Shown: positions 16,065 to 22,121 of the stretch, in pieces
How the letters are laid out: each line of letters starts with the position of its first letter
Position numbering within the stretch: the stretch's first letter is position 1
Source: a virus
DNA: 29,720 nucleotides
IMG/VR virus record: IMGVR_UViG_3300037104_000459
Location: 1 to 29,720 of that record
Strand: one strand, 5' to 3'
Notes under the pieces: model-generated
What the model saw: only the letters and a program-made list of their open reading frames with translations
Database searches by the model: none
What the model was told of the DNA's origin: nothing
Position numbers and translations under genes: made by a program

Positions 16065-16423
16065 AACGGGTTTTCTGGGGTTGGTGGTTCGGAAGTTGCG
16101 TCGGATTCGTCCGCTCCAATCATCGCGTCGGCGGCGGCGAAGCAAAACGCGATGGTTTCCTTGCGGTTATCCGGTCGCCAACCGCCGTCCATTTGACCGG
16201 CCAGGATTTGCACCGCCGTCCAGTAACGCCGGGATATCCCAGGATAAGACCCATCCGCGCAACTCGCCGGGAACGCCGGTCCGCCGCCTTCATCCCAGGG
16301 ATCAATCTCGGGTTCTGGCGCAGGGGTGGGATAGGGTGGTGGCGTAGGGGGAATAGGGCCGGTCCAAAGTGGTTTGGTGGCAGTGGGTGCGCCCCAGGTA
16401 ATGGTGAGTTTGCCGATTTTCAT
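16061..16423 (-). CDS. Small late protein with Pro-rich linker (120 aa)
   Basis: ATG at 16423 gives MKIGKLTITWGAPTATKPLW, then a Pro-rich linker (about 24-40), acidic DPWDEGG, and a C-terminal helix region GISRRYWTAVQILAGQMDGG ... ETIAFCFAAADAMI. A C-terminal 'YA..ADAMI' helix of this kind occurs in many small phage proteins of unknown role. The frame stays open further upstream through three CRISPR repeats, but those repeats are not coding (see rejected list), so the first ATG after the array is chosen. No strong Shine-Dalgarno. It starts 22 bases after the array. Confidence 0.6.
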   Translation of the reverse strand: MKIGKLTITWGAPTATKPLWTGPIPPTPPPYPTPAPEPEIDPWDEGGGPAFPASCADGSYPGISRRYWTAVQILAGQMDGGWRPDNRKETIAFCFAAADAMIGADESDATSEPPTPENPL

Positions 16424-16444
16424 AATGGGTTTAATCAGGGCCTG

Positions 16445-16697
16445 CCCGCAGTAACCCTCGTTCCCTTCGGTTACTGCTGGGCCCCCAAGACCGCCGCAAC
16501 GTGCTTTGACCATGCGCCCGCAGTAACCCTCGTTCCCTTCGGTTACTGCTGGCGTTTGATCGGGGGGCGGTGCGCCCACCAAGATGTTCCCGCAGTAACC
16601 CTCGTTCCCTTCGGTTACTGCTGGAATTCTCGCAGCAGGACGATGCAACAGACCTGGAGCTCCCGCAGTAACCCTCGTTCCCTTCGGTTACTGCTGG
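16445..16697 (-). CRISPR. Mini-CRISPR array: 4 identical 36-bp repeats, 3 spacers, no cas genes
   Basis: Repeats lie at 16445-16480, 16517-16552, 16589-16624 and 16662-16697 and are identical over all 36 bases; bases just outside differ, so 36 is the true length. Spacers are 16481-16516 (36), 16553-16588 (36) and 16625-16661 (37) and share no sequence. Repeat ends form an inverted repeat, GCAGTAACC ... GGTTACTGC (12-base arms with one mismatch, 12-base centre CTCGTTCCCTTC on the plus strand), so the RNA can fold as a stem-loop. It lies in the 287-base gap between two minus-strand late genes and would be co-transcribed with them; the minus orientation is assumed. No cas gene, leader or tracrRNA-like match was seen in the window. 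The repeat class cannot be assigned with confidence; ends that pair with each other recall type II and some type V repeats. Confidence 0.93.
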
Positions 16698-16710
16698 CAT
16701 TTAACGCAAA

Positions 16711-17535
16711 TCATAATTGCACCTCATCTCCAGACACTCTTGCACCGTCGCCAAGCGCGCTTAAAAGTACCTGCTTAATGCCTTCGTCCATACCTTCGAT
16801 GCCCGATTTTTGGTATTCTCGGAGTTGCACATCGGGCGGAGCGATCTGCGTATCAGCGTCGAGCAAACCCAACTCGACGCAGGTTGCCCTGTCAACATCC
16901 TCGGTGCCCATTTGCGAATTATAACCGAAAGGCTCATAAGGTAAGTCAAATCCGCCAATGTCCGGGCTGTTCATCGCGAGCCAAAAAGCCAGATCATCCT
17001 TCAGGTGAATCTCGTCGCGGTGTTCTTCATGAAGCGGGCGCGGTTCTTGGACAAAACCAACTCTGATAAATCGTTGGCCTGGAAAATAATCCAATATTTC
17101 GGGCAGGTTGCCTTCCTCGAATTGCGCTCTGCCGAAACTCATACGCAGGTTCGTTTCAAAAATAAGCTGCGTCCGGGTCGTGCTCAAAAGATCGGTGATG
17201 CGTCCGCCTCCCTCATCCGGCCCGCCACCGAACATCTCTTTGGCGTCACGGACGAACCCAGCTCGCCCCTGGGCCTTCAACGCGATGGTGGTGGTGCCGT
17301 CCGGCAAGGTGACCGTCTCGACGGCCTTGGACAGAAAATCGTCGAGGAACGTCTTGTAGGAATTGAGCATGCGGGCGCTCGCCGTGTGCGCGCTGAAAAA
17401 GGCGTCTTGCCGAAAATACGGGGGCACGAAGTCGCGCCAGTCGGCGGCGGACCAGTCCACGGCCACGGGCTGGCGCTTTTTAAGCGCGGCCAGTGCTTGG
17501 CGGAACGGGGCGGCTTTGGATACGTCGATAGGCAT
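16711..17535 (-). CDS. Putative head morphogenesis protein (Mu gpF/SPP1 gp7-like)
   Basis: 274 residues; ATG at 17535 has GAGAGGA a few bases upstream. It begins MPIDVSKAAPFRQALAALKK. Middle segments NSYKTFLDDFLSKAVE, IFETNLRMSFGRAQFEE and the late RFIRVGFVQEPRPLHEEHRD look like the pattern of minor head proteins, where an 'R..W'-type segment is followed by a 'DSRTRPxHxxxxG'-type motif; here PRPLHEEHRDEIHLKDD could be the counterpart. Such proteins are injected or line the portal during head assembly. Placement before terminase is unusual for the family, so the call is tentative. Confidence 0.45.
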   Translation of the reverse strand: MPIDVSKAAPFRQALAALKKRQPVAVDWSAADWRDFVPPYFRQDAFFSAHTASARMLNSYKTFLDDFLSKAVETVTLPDGTTTIALKAQGRAGFVRDAKEMFGGGPDEGGGRITDLLSTTRTQLIFETNLRMSFGRAQFEEGNLPEILDYFPGQRFIRVGFVQEPRPLHEEHRDEIHLKDDLAFWLAMNSPDIGGFDLPYEPFGYNSQMGTEDVDRATCVELGLLDADTQIAPPDVQLREYQKSGIEGMDEGIKQVLLSALGDGARVSGDEVQL

Positions 17536-17550
17536 AATTTATCCTCTCAT

Positions 17551-17739
17551 TTAAATGGTTGGAGTCGCCTCAATAGTTGGCACGGTTTGCCCATGCTTAA
17601 CCAGTTTCCTTGCGCCTTGCGCCGCCGTCGCGGCCTCCGCCTTGGTGAGCTCCGAGCCCTGGGCCAACACCTGGTTGGTGCGGCGGCACCGGATAACCCA
17701 GGTCCAACCGCATCGGGTGTACTGCGTGGTGAGTTTCAC
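17551..17739 (-). CDS. Small hypothetical protein (62 aa)
   Basis: GTG at 17739 overlaps the upstream TGA (GTGA). Sequence: MKLTTQYTRCGWTWVIRCRR, then TNQVLAQGSELTKAEAATAA and a Lys/Thr-rich end. The short strand-rich start followed by an Ala-rich helix (AEAATAAQGARKLV) resembles a small single-domain fold with pattern 'W.. .r.....a.g...t..eA...a'. No function recognised. Coupled to the zinc-binding gene upstream and 15 bases before the head morphogenesis gene. Confidence 0.5.
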   Translation of the reverse strand: MKLTTQYTRCGWTWVIRCRRTNQVLAQGSELTKAEAATAAQGARKLVKHGQTVPTIEATPTI

Positions 17740-17972
17740 GGGGTGGCCTCGGGGTTGGCCGGCGTGGCCTTGGGTTTCCGGTTTTTGCGCCGCGCCTGGG
17801 TGGCCTTGGCGGAGATCGCCTGGTAATACGAGGTGTCACCCCGGGATTTGCAATCGCCGGTTACCTGACCTCCCAGGCGCCCGGCGGCGCACGAGAAATG
17901 CTTAATCGGTGTCAGTTTACCGCACGCGGGGCAGGTGAAATACTGGATGGGTTTAGCGGGTCGCTTGGGCAT
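17736..17972 (-). CDS. Small zinc-finger protein (78 aa)
   Basis: ATG at 17972 lies one base after the upstream stop (TAAT ATG), which fixes the start; a TTG at 18014 would overlap that gene. The protein starts MPKRPAKPIQYFTCPACGKL with a CPAC knuckle, followed by IKHFSCAAGRLGGQVTGDCK (two more Cys, plausible zinc ligands) and a basic Ala/Lys/Pro-rich tail RRKNRKPKATP. Probably a nucleic-acid or protein-binding accessory protein; no family assigned. Confidence 0.55.
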   Translation of the reverse strand: MPKRPAKPIQYFTCPACGKLTPIKHFSCAAGRLGGQVTGDCKSRGDTSYYQAISAKATQARRKNRKPKATPANPEATP

Positions 17973-17973
17973 A

Positions 17974-18111
17974 TTAACGGGGGTTAGGGGTTCCGCCCAC
18001 CTGGACACGTTCAATCATGCGTAGGTGCATCGCTTCGGCGGCTAAACGGGTGAGCGTGCCCGCTCCCTGATCCATCATGTTTCGCGCGGCCTGGCGCAAG
18101 GGGTTTTTCAT
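17974..18111 (-). CDS. Very small protein (45 aa) with strong RBS
   Basis: ATG at 18111 is preceded by AAGGAG at good spacing and overlaps the upstream stop (ATGA). Sequence starts MKNPLRQAARNMMDQGAGTL and continues TRLAAEAMHLRMIERVQVGG, ending TPNPR. It is a single amphipathic helix with basic residues. The strong ribosome-binding site and coupling on both sides (next ATG one base after its TAA) show it is real. Function unknown. Confidence 0.65.
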   Translation of the reverse strand: MKNPLRQAARNMMDQGAGTLTRLAAEAMHLRMIERVQVGGTPNPR

Positions 18112-18299
18112 TGGCACTCCTTAATTTTGGTCGAGTACTCGACAATGATATTCCGCTCCCAAAGGTACGTTTTCTCACACGCCCCGCATTCGGTTTCCCC
18201 ATCCGTACCGCCATCGCCCAATTCCCAGGAATCCCGGTCAATATGGCCGCAGTAAGGGCAAACGGCGTTGGGCGTAAACTCGTGTTTTATCTCGCTCAC
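18108..18299 (-). CDS. Zinc-ribbon protein (63 aa)
   Basis: MSEIKHEFTPNAVCPYCGHI then an acidic stretch ELGDGGTDGETECGACEKTY and LWERNIIVEYSTKIKECQ. Two knuckles, CPYC (about 14-17) and CGAC (about 38-41), form a rubredoxin/zinc-ribbon motif with a beta C-terminus, typical of phage zinc ribbons that hold Zn as part of a small nucleic acid-binding or assembly factor. Overlaps both neighbours by four bases. Confidence 0.7.
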   Translation of the reverse strand: MSEIKHEFTPNAVCPYCGHIDRDSWELGDGGTDGETECGACEKTYLWERNIIVEYSTKIKECQ

Positions 18300-18586
18300 G
18301 CCACGCCTCCTTTCCCCGCCACCGCCACGGCCCCGAGCTTCCCATATTTCTCGGCGATCCCAAACACCAGGCTTTGCGCGGCGTGAAGTTCGCTGTGCTC
18401 CCGGGCGGTGAGCAGGTAGACCGCCGTCACGATGGCCTTGGTGATGAGGCGATCAGCGGCGCGCAGGTTGGAAGTGAACGCGGCGCGGTCCAGCGCCTCG
18501 CTCGGGGAGTCCGACGCCTCGGGGTAAGTAGAACCGGGTTGACTTGGGGCGGGGTCTTGCATTATCGTATTCATCGTCGTAGTCAT
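18296..18586 (-). CDS. Helical small protein, first gene of the late operon
   Basis: 96 residues from ATG 18586; a second in-frame ATG (MNTIMQ) follows four codons later. N-terminal 30 residues are Ser/Pro-rich, the rest is helical: LRAADRLITKAIVTAVYLLT, AREHSELHAAQSLVFGIAEK. It is the first gene after the late-type promoter at 18679-18707 and after a 93-base leader. The pair of ATGs separated by ACGACG resembles the leaders at 25845, 27022 and 28027. Function unknown. Confidence 0.6.
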   Translation of the reverse strand: MTTTMNTIMQDPAPSQPGSTYPEASDSPSEALDRAAFTSNLRAADRLITKAIVTAVYLLTAREHSELHAAQSLVFGIAEKYGKLGAVAVAGKGGVA

Positions 18587-18678
18587 TCAGTTTCAGTTTC
18601 GTTACGGGTTCTCCGTTATCGTTCAGCTATCGCACTTTCAGTTCGTCGTTTCGTTCGTGTTCGTTCTTACTGTCCCCA

Positions 18679-18707
18679 ATATACCGCCAGCCCTTGCGCA
18701 TGTCAAA
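18679..18707 (-). promoter_or_regulatory. Sigma70-type promoter for the late/head operon
   Basis: Minus strand: TTGACA (18702-18707), 17-base spacer, TATATT (18679-18684). This is a near-consensus -35/-10 pair with ideal spacing, in the gap between the nuclease stop (18784) and the first small gene (18586). It should start transcription near 18672 and drive the head/tail genes to the left. An A/T-rich tract lies just upstream. Confidence 0.78.
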
Positions 18708-18783
18708 AATAATCGGAATATATTTTCAGGCACCGGGGCGCAAGCCGGTTTTATTGGGGTAAAGGACCGGACGGGGAAGCGGA

Positions 18784-19299
18784 TTAGCGTGGGATTTCCA
18801 CCACGGTCCAATGCCCGTCCGCCTGCTTTTGCGCTTTAATGAACACCCACCAGGGATAGAGACGCGCGGCGGTCTTGAGCTTGACCCAAGAATCTTCGCG
18901 GACATACGGGCCTTTGACCTCGAACAGGACAAAGCCGCGATCCGGGGTCATGGCCGTGAAGTCGGGCCGGTACGTGCAACGGTACGCCAGCCCCAGGCGA
19001 ATATTCTGGATGCCGATATTCCGGTATTGACCGGGTTTGGCGCGGAGCCAGGCGAGAAAGGCGCGCTCGGTTTTATTCAGCGCGTCCTCGTCGCTGGTAG
19101 CTTCGCTTAAGCGCGGGTTGGCCATGGGATGCTTCGCCGCAGGCTTCCGGGCCTTAACCAGGGTGGGCGCAGTTGAGGGGCACGTACCGGCCACCAGGGG
19201 GCCAAGGCCGAGCGCCGCGCGGTCCTCTGCCCGCGTCACTAAGCGATCCAGGTTGGCGCGGGAGATACCGGCGGCGAAGCTATGCGGGTTGCAGGGCAT
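18784..19299 (-). CDS. PD-(D/E)XK-like phage nuclease
   Basis: 171 residues from ATG 19299. The C-terminal domain has the nuclease pattern: 'YRPDF' (a conserved Asp, in YRCTYRPDFTAMTPD), GFVLFEVKGPYVRED (E-x-K catalytic pair) and KLKTAARLYPWWVFI, the helix/strand pattern of PD-(D/E)XK nucleases like the DUF1064 phage group. The N-terminal 80 residues are Ala/Pro-rich. A recombination or Holliday-junction nuclease role (RusA-like niche) is plausible. It follows a HNH protein with a 20-base overlap. An upstream TTG start adds 6 residues. Confidence 0.7.
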   Translation of the reverse strand: MPCNPHSFAAGISRANLDRLVTRAEDRAALGLGPLVAGTCPSTAPTLVKARKPAAKHPMANPRLSEATSDEDALNKTERAFLAWLRAKPGQYRNIGIQNIRLGLAYRCTYRPDFTAMTPDRGFVLFEVKGPYVREDSWVKLKTAARLYPWWVFIKAQKQADGHWTVVEIPR

Positions 19300-19738
19300 G
19301 ACGGGGTCTCTTGGCAAATGCTGTTGTTTTTACCTTATGACAAGGAATACATAAAGTTTGCATATTGGCGAGTAGGTGCGATCCGCCGGCGGCGAACTCG
19401 ATAATATGGTCCATCTCGAACCATTTGCGCCCGTACACCAATGGGAATGGATTCTCCGGGTGGCGCCGCAGGTATTCGACCCGAGCCGCCGCGCATCCCC
19501 GGTCCTCCACCAGTCCCCGGTACTCCCGGCGCAATGCCTTCGCGTCCACCCCGCACCGAGCACACACACCCTTGTCCCGCAGAATGGCTTGGCGCTTGAC
19601 CGCCTGGGGGCACAGGATGCGGTAGCACTCGTTCGAGCACCACGTCTGCCGCCCCTGGGGCACCGGAGCGCCGCAGCCCCGGCAAAGCGGTTTGCCTTCG
19701 GCATCCTGGTGGAACTCGGGATAACGGCGCAGGCGCAT
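19280..19738 (-). CDS. HNH endonuclease with N-terminal zinc knuckles
   Basis: 152 residues from ATG 19738; a GTG 11 codons upstream (19771) is an alternative. It has CRGCGAPVP ... TWCSNEC (four Cys) then CARCGVD and the HNH core WFEMDHIIEFAAGGSHLLAN ... LCIPCHKVKT. The 'DHI', Asn and His spacing matches the HNH nucleases (McrA/restriction type). Free-standing phage HNH proteins often assist packaging or mobility. The window has a second HNH protein at 25509. Overlaps the following nuclease by 20 bases. Confidence 0.82.
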   Translation of the reverse strand: MRLRRYPEFHQDAEGKPLCRGCGAPVPQGRQTWCSNECYRILCPQAVKRQAILRDKGVCARCGVDAKALRREYRGLVEDRGCAAARVEYLRRHPENPFPLVYGRKWFEMDHIIEFAAGGSHLLANMQTLCIPCHKVKTTAFAKRPRHALQPA

Positions 19739-19780
19739 GGATTTTAAGTGGCCGTCTCTCCGACCTGTCACGCTTTCCCG

Positions 19781-19999
19781 CTACACGGGCGCCGCGTTCA
19801 CTGACTGGGTTGGGTTTGGCAATTCGGAATATCCCCGCTTACCGAGCCGCGCGCAGCCACAGGGATTACCAGCCTGACCGAATATGTTGAGCGCGTTCAT
19901 GGCGCAAATCAGTGCCGGGTTCTCTCCCCCCGGCGAAGTCACGAATGTTGCCCAGGCTCGGTCTTCGATCTTCCGTTCTGGGACGGGCCTTCGTTGGCC
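19781..19999 (-). pseudogene. Open frame without start directly after an in-frame TGA
   Basis: 72 sense codons follow, in the same frame, the TGA that ends the 52-residue gene at 20000, up to TAG at 19781. It reads GQRRPVPERKIEDRAWATFV, then TSPGGENPALICAMNALNIF and GQAGNPCGCARLGKRGYSEL. There is no ATG/GTG near the front; the first ATG is in the middle (ICAMNAL). Together with the frame before it this looks like one 120-plus residue gene broken by a stop, or a readthrough protein. The Cys-x-Cys pattern is intact. Function unknown. Confidence 0.4.
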
Positions 20000-20158
20000 T
20001 CAGTTTTTGGTGTGATATTGCCCAGCACTTACCAATCTCTTCAGGGTTCTCGCAAGATAAGGCTTGCTCTGAATTTTATCCCTTACTGCGTTGGGGCGTT
20101 GAGAAGTCATGTAAATTATTGGGTTTTGTAGCAATTTGAACTGCCATAAATTGTTCAC
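20000..20158 (-). CDS. Small protein (52 aa) ending at a TGA in an otherwise open frame
   Basis: A GTG at 20158 overlaps the upstream TGA (GTGA). It reads MNNLWQFKLLQNPIIYMTSQ, RPNAVRDKIQSKPYLARTLK and RLVSAGQYHTKN then TGA, beyond which the same frame stays open for 72 codons. The local sequence is more AT-rich than neighbours, with ATA and TTA codons, hinting at recent acquisition. Function unknown. If the TGA is an error or suppressed, this is the N-terminal part of a longer protein. Confidence 0.45.
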   Translation of the reverse strand: MNNLWQFKLLQNPIIYMTSQRPNAVRDKIQSKPYLARTLKRLVSAGQYHTKN

Positions 20159-20364
20159 CCTACCCGCTGCATTTCCCTTTCCCGCCACTTACGCTGGGAG
20201 CGATTCTGGTTTTCGCGATGTTCCTCATCACTCAATTTTCTCATGTCGTGGTAGAGTTTGATTATAGTCGGGCATATGTCGCAGACCGGTTCTCTACCAT
20301 ATTCCCAGTGCGTGGCCCGGTTGCCGCAATCGCAATTATAATCGCTGGCGTTAGGACTTCTCAT
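20155..20364 (-). CDS. Small Cys-rich protein (69 aa)
   Basis: MRSPNASDYNCDCGNRATHW then EYGREPVCDICPTIIKLYHD and a basic helix SQRKWREREMQR. Two pairs, CDC and CDIC, flank a short strand and could bind zinc; the C-terminal helix is strongly charged. It starts inside the previous gene's stop (ATGA) and couples to the next. Likely a zinc-binding accessory phage protein of unknown role. Confidence 0.6.
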   Translation of the reverse strand: MRSPNASDYNCDCGNRATHWEYGREPVCDICPTIIKLYHDMRKLSDEEHRENQNRSQRKWREREMQRVG

Positions 20365-20546
20365 TTCGCCTCGTCGGTTCTACCGATGGGTGGATCGGGC
20401 CATGGATCGGGCACCAACTTGTGGTTCACCGGTTCCTCAATCGCGGTCTTCGTGATCGGCGAGCGGTGCAGGTGGCGCAACTTCAACAAGCCGAACAAGA
20501 TTAATCCGGAGACGCACCATAGAATCATGAAATATAGCAGCGTCAT
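20361..20546 (-). CDS. Small membrane protein (61 aa)
   Basis: MTLLYFMILWCVSGLILFGL gives a single N-terminal transmembrane segment (about residues 2-20), followed by a basic stretch LKLRHLHRSPITK and a Pro-rich tail. Coupled to neighbours at both ends by four-base overlaps. A ribosome-binding GAGGGATG lies upstream within the previous reading frame. One-pass phage proteins like this may serve exclusion, lysis or membrane anchoring; no motif identifies which. Confidence 0.6.
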   Translation of the reverse strand: MTLLYFMILWCVSGLILFGLLKLRHLHRSPITKTAIEEPVNHKLVPDPWPDPPIGRTDEAK

Positions 20547-20725
20547 CGGTTCATCCCTCGGTTGAAGCGCGCCTCCGGGCCGCCGCCCGTGTCCGGGCGT
20601 TTGGTGGCGGTGAATGACCCGGCGGCGCGGTTGCTACAACTACAGCCAGAGGGACTAGAGTGCGCGGCTCCCCGCGCGCTCGAGGGATTAAGGCAAGTCG
20701 GATAAATCAAAAAAGTCGTGATCAT
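20543..20725 (-). CDS. Possible small protein (60 aa), overlaps another frame
   Basis: ATG 20725 begins MITTFLIYPTCLNPSSARGA, then a Ser/Gly/Cys-rich portion and Arg-rich end, whose stop overlaps the next ATG (20543-20546). The first 38 bases overlap the 3' end of a better-looking frame (20688-20867), so only one of the two, or a coupled pair, is likely right. The C-terminal composition looks non-coding. Low confidence. Confidence 0.3.
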   Translation of the reverse strand: MITTFLIYPTCLNPSSARGAAHSSPSGCSCSNRAAGSFTATKRPDTGGGPEARFNRGMNR

Positions 20726-20867
20726 CTCGTCTGTGGGTTCGTCTCGGGTTAGGGTTAATCTTCATTTTCGTTCGGGTCTGGGCGCTCGTCAATTTATTCA
20801 TCCATCGGTCAATCGATCGGTTCGTTTCGTAACCCGAAAATATCCCATAGGGTCGTTTCATTGTCAT
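20688..20867 (-). CDS. Small basic protein (59 aa), first gene of a leftward set
   Basis: ATG at 20867 (second ATG two codons on) to TAA at 20688. It reads MTMKRPYGIFSGYETNRSID, RWMNKLTSAQTRTKMKINPN and PRRTHRRDDHDFFDLSDLP: a very basic body with an acidic-aromatic tail (FFDLSDLP). Codon choice and amino-acid pattern look more natural than the overlapping 20543-20725 frame. It would lead the small-gene set leftward, away from the integrase. Function unknown; a regulatory or DNA-binding role is possible given its position. Confidence 0.45.
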   Translation of the reverse strand: MTMKRPYGIFSGYETNRSIDRWMNKLTSAQTRTKMKINPNPRRTHRRDDHDFFDLSDLP

Positions 20868-21058
20868 ATCCGTCTGGGTCTTTCGAGTGGGTTAAGTCTC
20901 GATCAATTTCCCAATTCCGTCAAACTTATTTTCCCTAATTCTTACCGGGGGAGTTGAAAAAGGTTATTCCAGCACCCGGTCAAGGATGATGTTACGCCCT
21001 AAAACGCGTCCAATCGCCTTAAAGATGTCCGCTAAAGCGGGCATCACCTTATCAGTGC
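20868..21058. other. Divergent intergenic region before the integrase
   Basis: About 190 bases separate the leftward small genes and the rightward integrase. It is more AT-rich than its surroundings, with TTGACG (minus, about 20918) and TTGACC-type sequences but no convincing -10 at proper spacing. Probably holds two divergent promoters. No gene can be supported. Any att site would be expected near here, but no direct repeat partner is visible in the window. Confidence 0.4.
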
Positions 21059-21832
21059 GTGCCCCTGTCCCGCGTGAACGAAACCGCGGTCGAGAAATAC
21101 CAGGCCACCCAGGTGACGCGGTATCTGGCCGAACCGGACGCCGTACCGCGCGAGGCGCGCGAGCGAGCGTTGCGCTCGAGCCGGAGCGTGGTCAACCAGG
21201 CGCGGGCGGTTTTTAAGCGGGACAAGCCCTTAAGGAATAAATACGCGGAGCGCAAAATCATCCTCCCCCAGTGCGTGGACGATTTTTTGACCTGCCCGCT
21301 CCTGGGCAAAAAAATCAAAAAGGAATATCTGGCCCCGGCGTCCGAGGTGGTCGAGGCGGCTTTCGCCGATATTGATAAATTCCTCAAACTCGATCCCAAT
21401 ATCTGGCTCGCGTTCTGGCTGGCAGTGGGAGCGGGATTGCGCCGCGGGGAAATTAGAGCGGTGCGCTGGGAACATGTCATTCAACGCGGCGAGGCGATGT
21501 GGATCAGCGGTGGCATCGGCAAGGACGGCGAGAAAATCGAGGTGCCCATCCAGGCGCGGGCCTGGGAACAACTCAAAACCATGCGCCGGGAGTCGGGTCC
21601 GATCCTGATCGAGCGCGGGCTTTCCTGGGCGCGGCGCATTAATTTTTGGATGAAAAGCCTGGGATGGAACACGCAAAAGAAATTGCACGAGTTACGCGCT
21701 TATATTGGTTCCCTGATTTACCAGAAAAACCCGGTGGCGGCGATGAAGTTTATGCGCCATAAATCCATCGCCATCACTGAGAAATATTATTGCCGATACG
21801 GGACCGAACAGAAAATACCGGATGTGCTCTGA
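21059..21832 (+). CDS. Tyrosine recombinase (integrase), short at the N-terminus
   Basis: 257 residues from a GTG at 21059; the frame is closed by TAA at 21020-21022. The catalytic domain is complete: Arg in GAGLRRGEIR (about 128), Lys in the GGIGKDGEKIEVPI hairpin, HELR (His about 210, Arg about 213), MRHKSIAITEKYY with His about 234 and Tyr about 243. Only the end of the core-binding domain remains at the N-terminus; typical phage integrases are 330-420 residues. It would insert phage DNA into the host chromosome. Missing N-terminal parts suggest decay, another start, or an unusual short enzyme. It is the only clear plus-strand gene. Confidence 0.82.
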   Translation: MPLSRVNETAVEKYQATQVTRYLAEPDAVPREARERALRSSRSVVNQARAVFKRDKPLRNKYAERKIILPQCVDDFLTCPLLGKKIKKEYLAPASEVVEAAFADIDKFLKLDPNIWLAFWLAVGAGLRRGEIRAVRWEHVIQRGEAMWISGGIGKDGEKIEVPIQARAWEQLKTMRRESGPILIERGLSWARRINFWMKSLGWNTQKKLHELRAYIGSLIYQKNPVAAMKFMRHKSIAITEKYYCRYGTEQKIPDVL

Positions 21833-21833
21833 T

Positions 21834-22085
21834 TTAATCCCGCTCGGGCACGACCAATATTTTAATCGCGTGCAAGCGCAGGTAATTATTCACGGACTCG
21901 ATCTCGACCAGGATTTTTTTGTCGAGACGCACGGCGGTGATTTCGCCGGAGGCAATTTTGCGTTTCAGCCATTTATCCGATACGTCGAGGATATTCGATA
22001 GCCGCGCGCAGTCCATGTGTTGCTTGACCGCGTGGCGCCCCAGGGACTCGAGCAGGGGCGCGGTGTTGAGAGTATTCGATCCCAT
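21834..22085 (-). CDS. HTH regulator / excisionase-like protein
   Basis: 83 residues: MGSNTLNTAPLLESLGRHAV, KQHMDCARLSNILDVSDKWL, KRKIASGEITAVRLDKKILV then EIESVNNYLRL. The central 'vsdkwLkrkIasGeItavrldkkiLv' resembles excisionase or MerR-type winged helices. It is convergent with the integrase, one base between the two stops, which suits an Xis-like directionality factor, though it also could control early genes. Function inferred from fold and neighbour. Confidence 0.55.
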   Translation of the reverse strand: MGSNTLNTAPLLESLGRHAVKQHMDCARLSNILDVSDKWLKRKIASGEITAVRLDKKILVEIESVNNYLRLHAIKILVVPERD

Positions 22086-22121
22086 GATTTTTCCTTGGCA
22101 GGTGGGTTATGGGGTTGTGCG

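Noticed and set aside
16424-16648. An upstream start for the 16061-16423 gene, with the repeats read as a protein repeat (PAVTEGNEGYCG)
   Set aside because: The repeat DNA is identical at all 36 positions, including third codon positions, while the spacers are unrelated; the 37-base spacer throws the fourth repeat into another frame; and more than one frame is open through the array. That is array geometry, not a repeated protein.
17005-17826. Plus-strand frame of 273 codons opposite the head morphogenesis gene
   Set aside because: It is antisense to several coupled minus-strand genes and has no motif or start signal.
18731-18760. Possible terminator ACCGG-CCGGT after the nuclease gene
   Set aside because: Stem is only five pairs and no T run follows on the minus strand.
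20868-21058. Search for an attachment site and tRNA gene beside the integrase
   Set aside because: No tRNA-like cloverleaf or direct repeat partner could be found by eye in the window.
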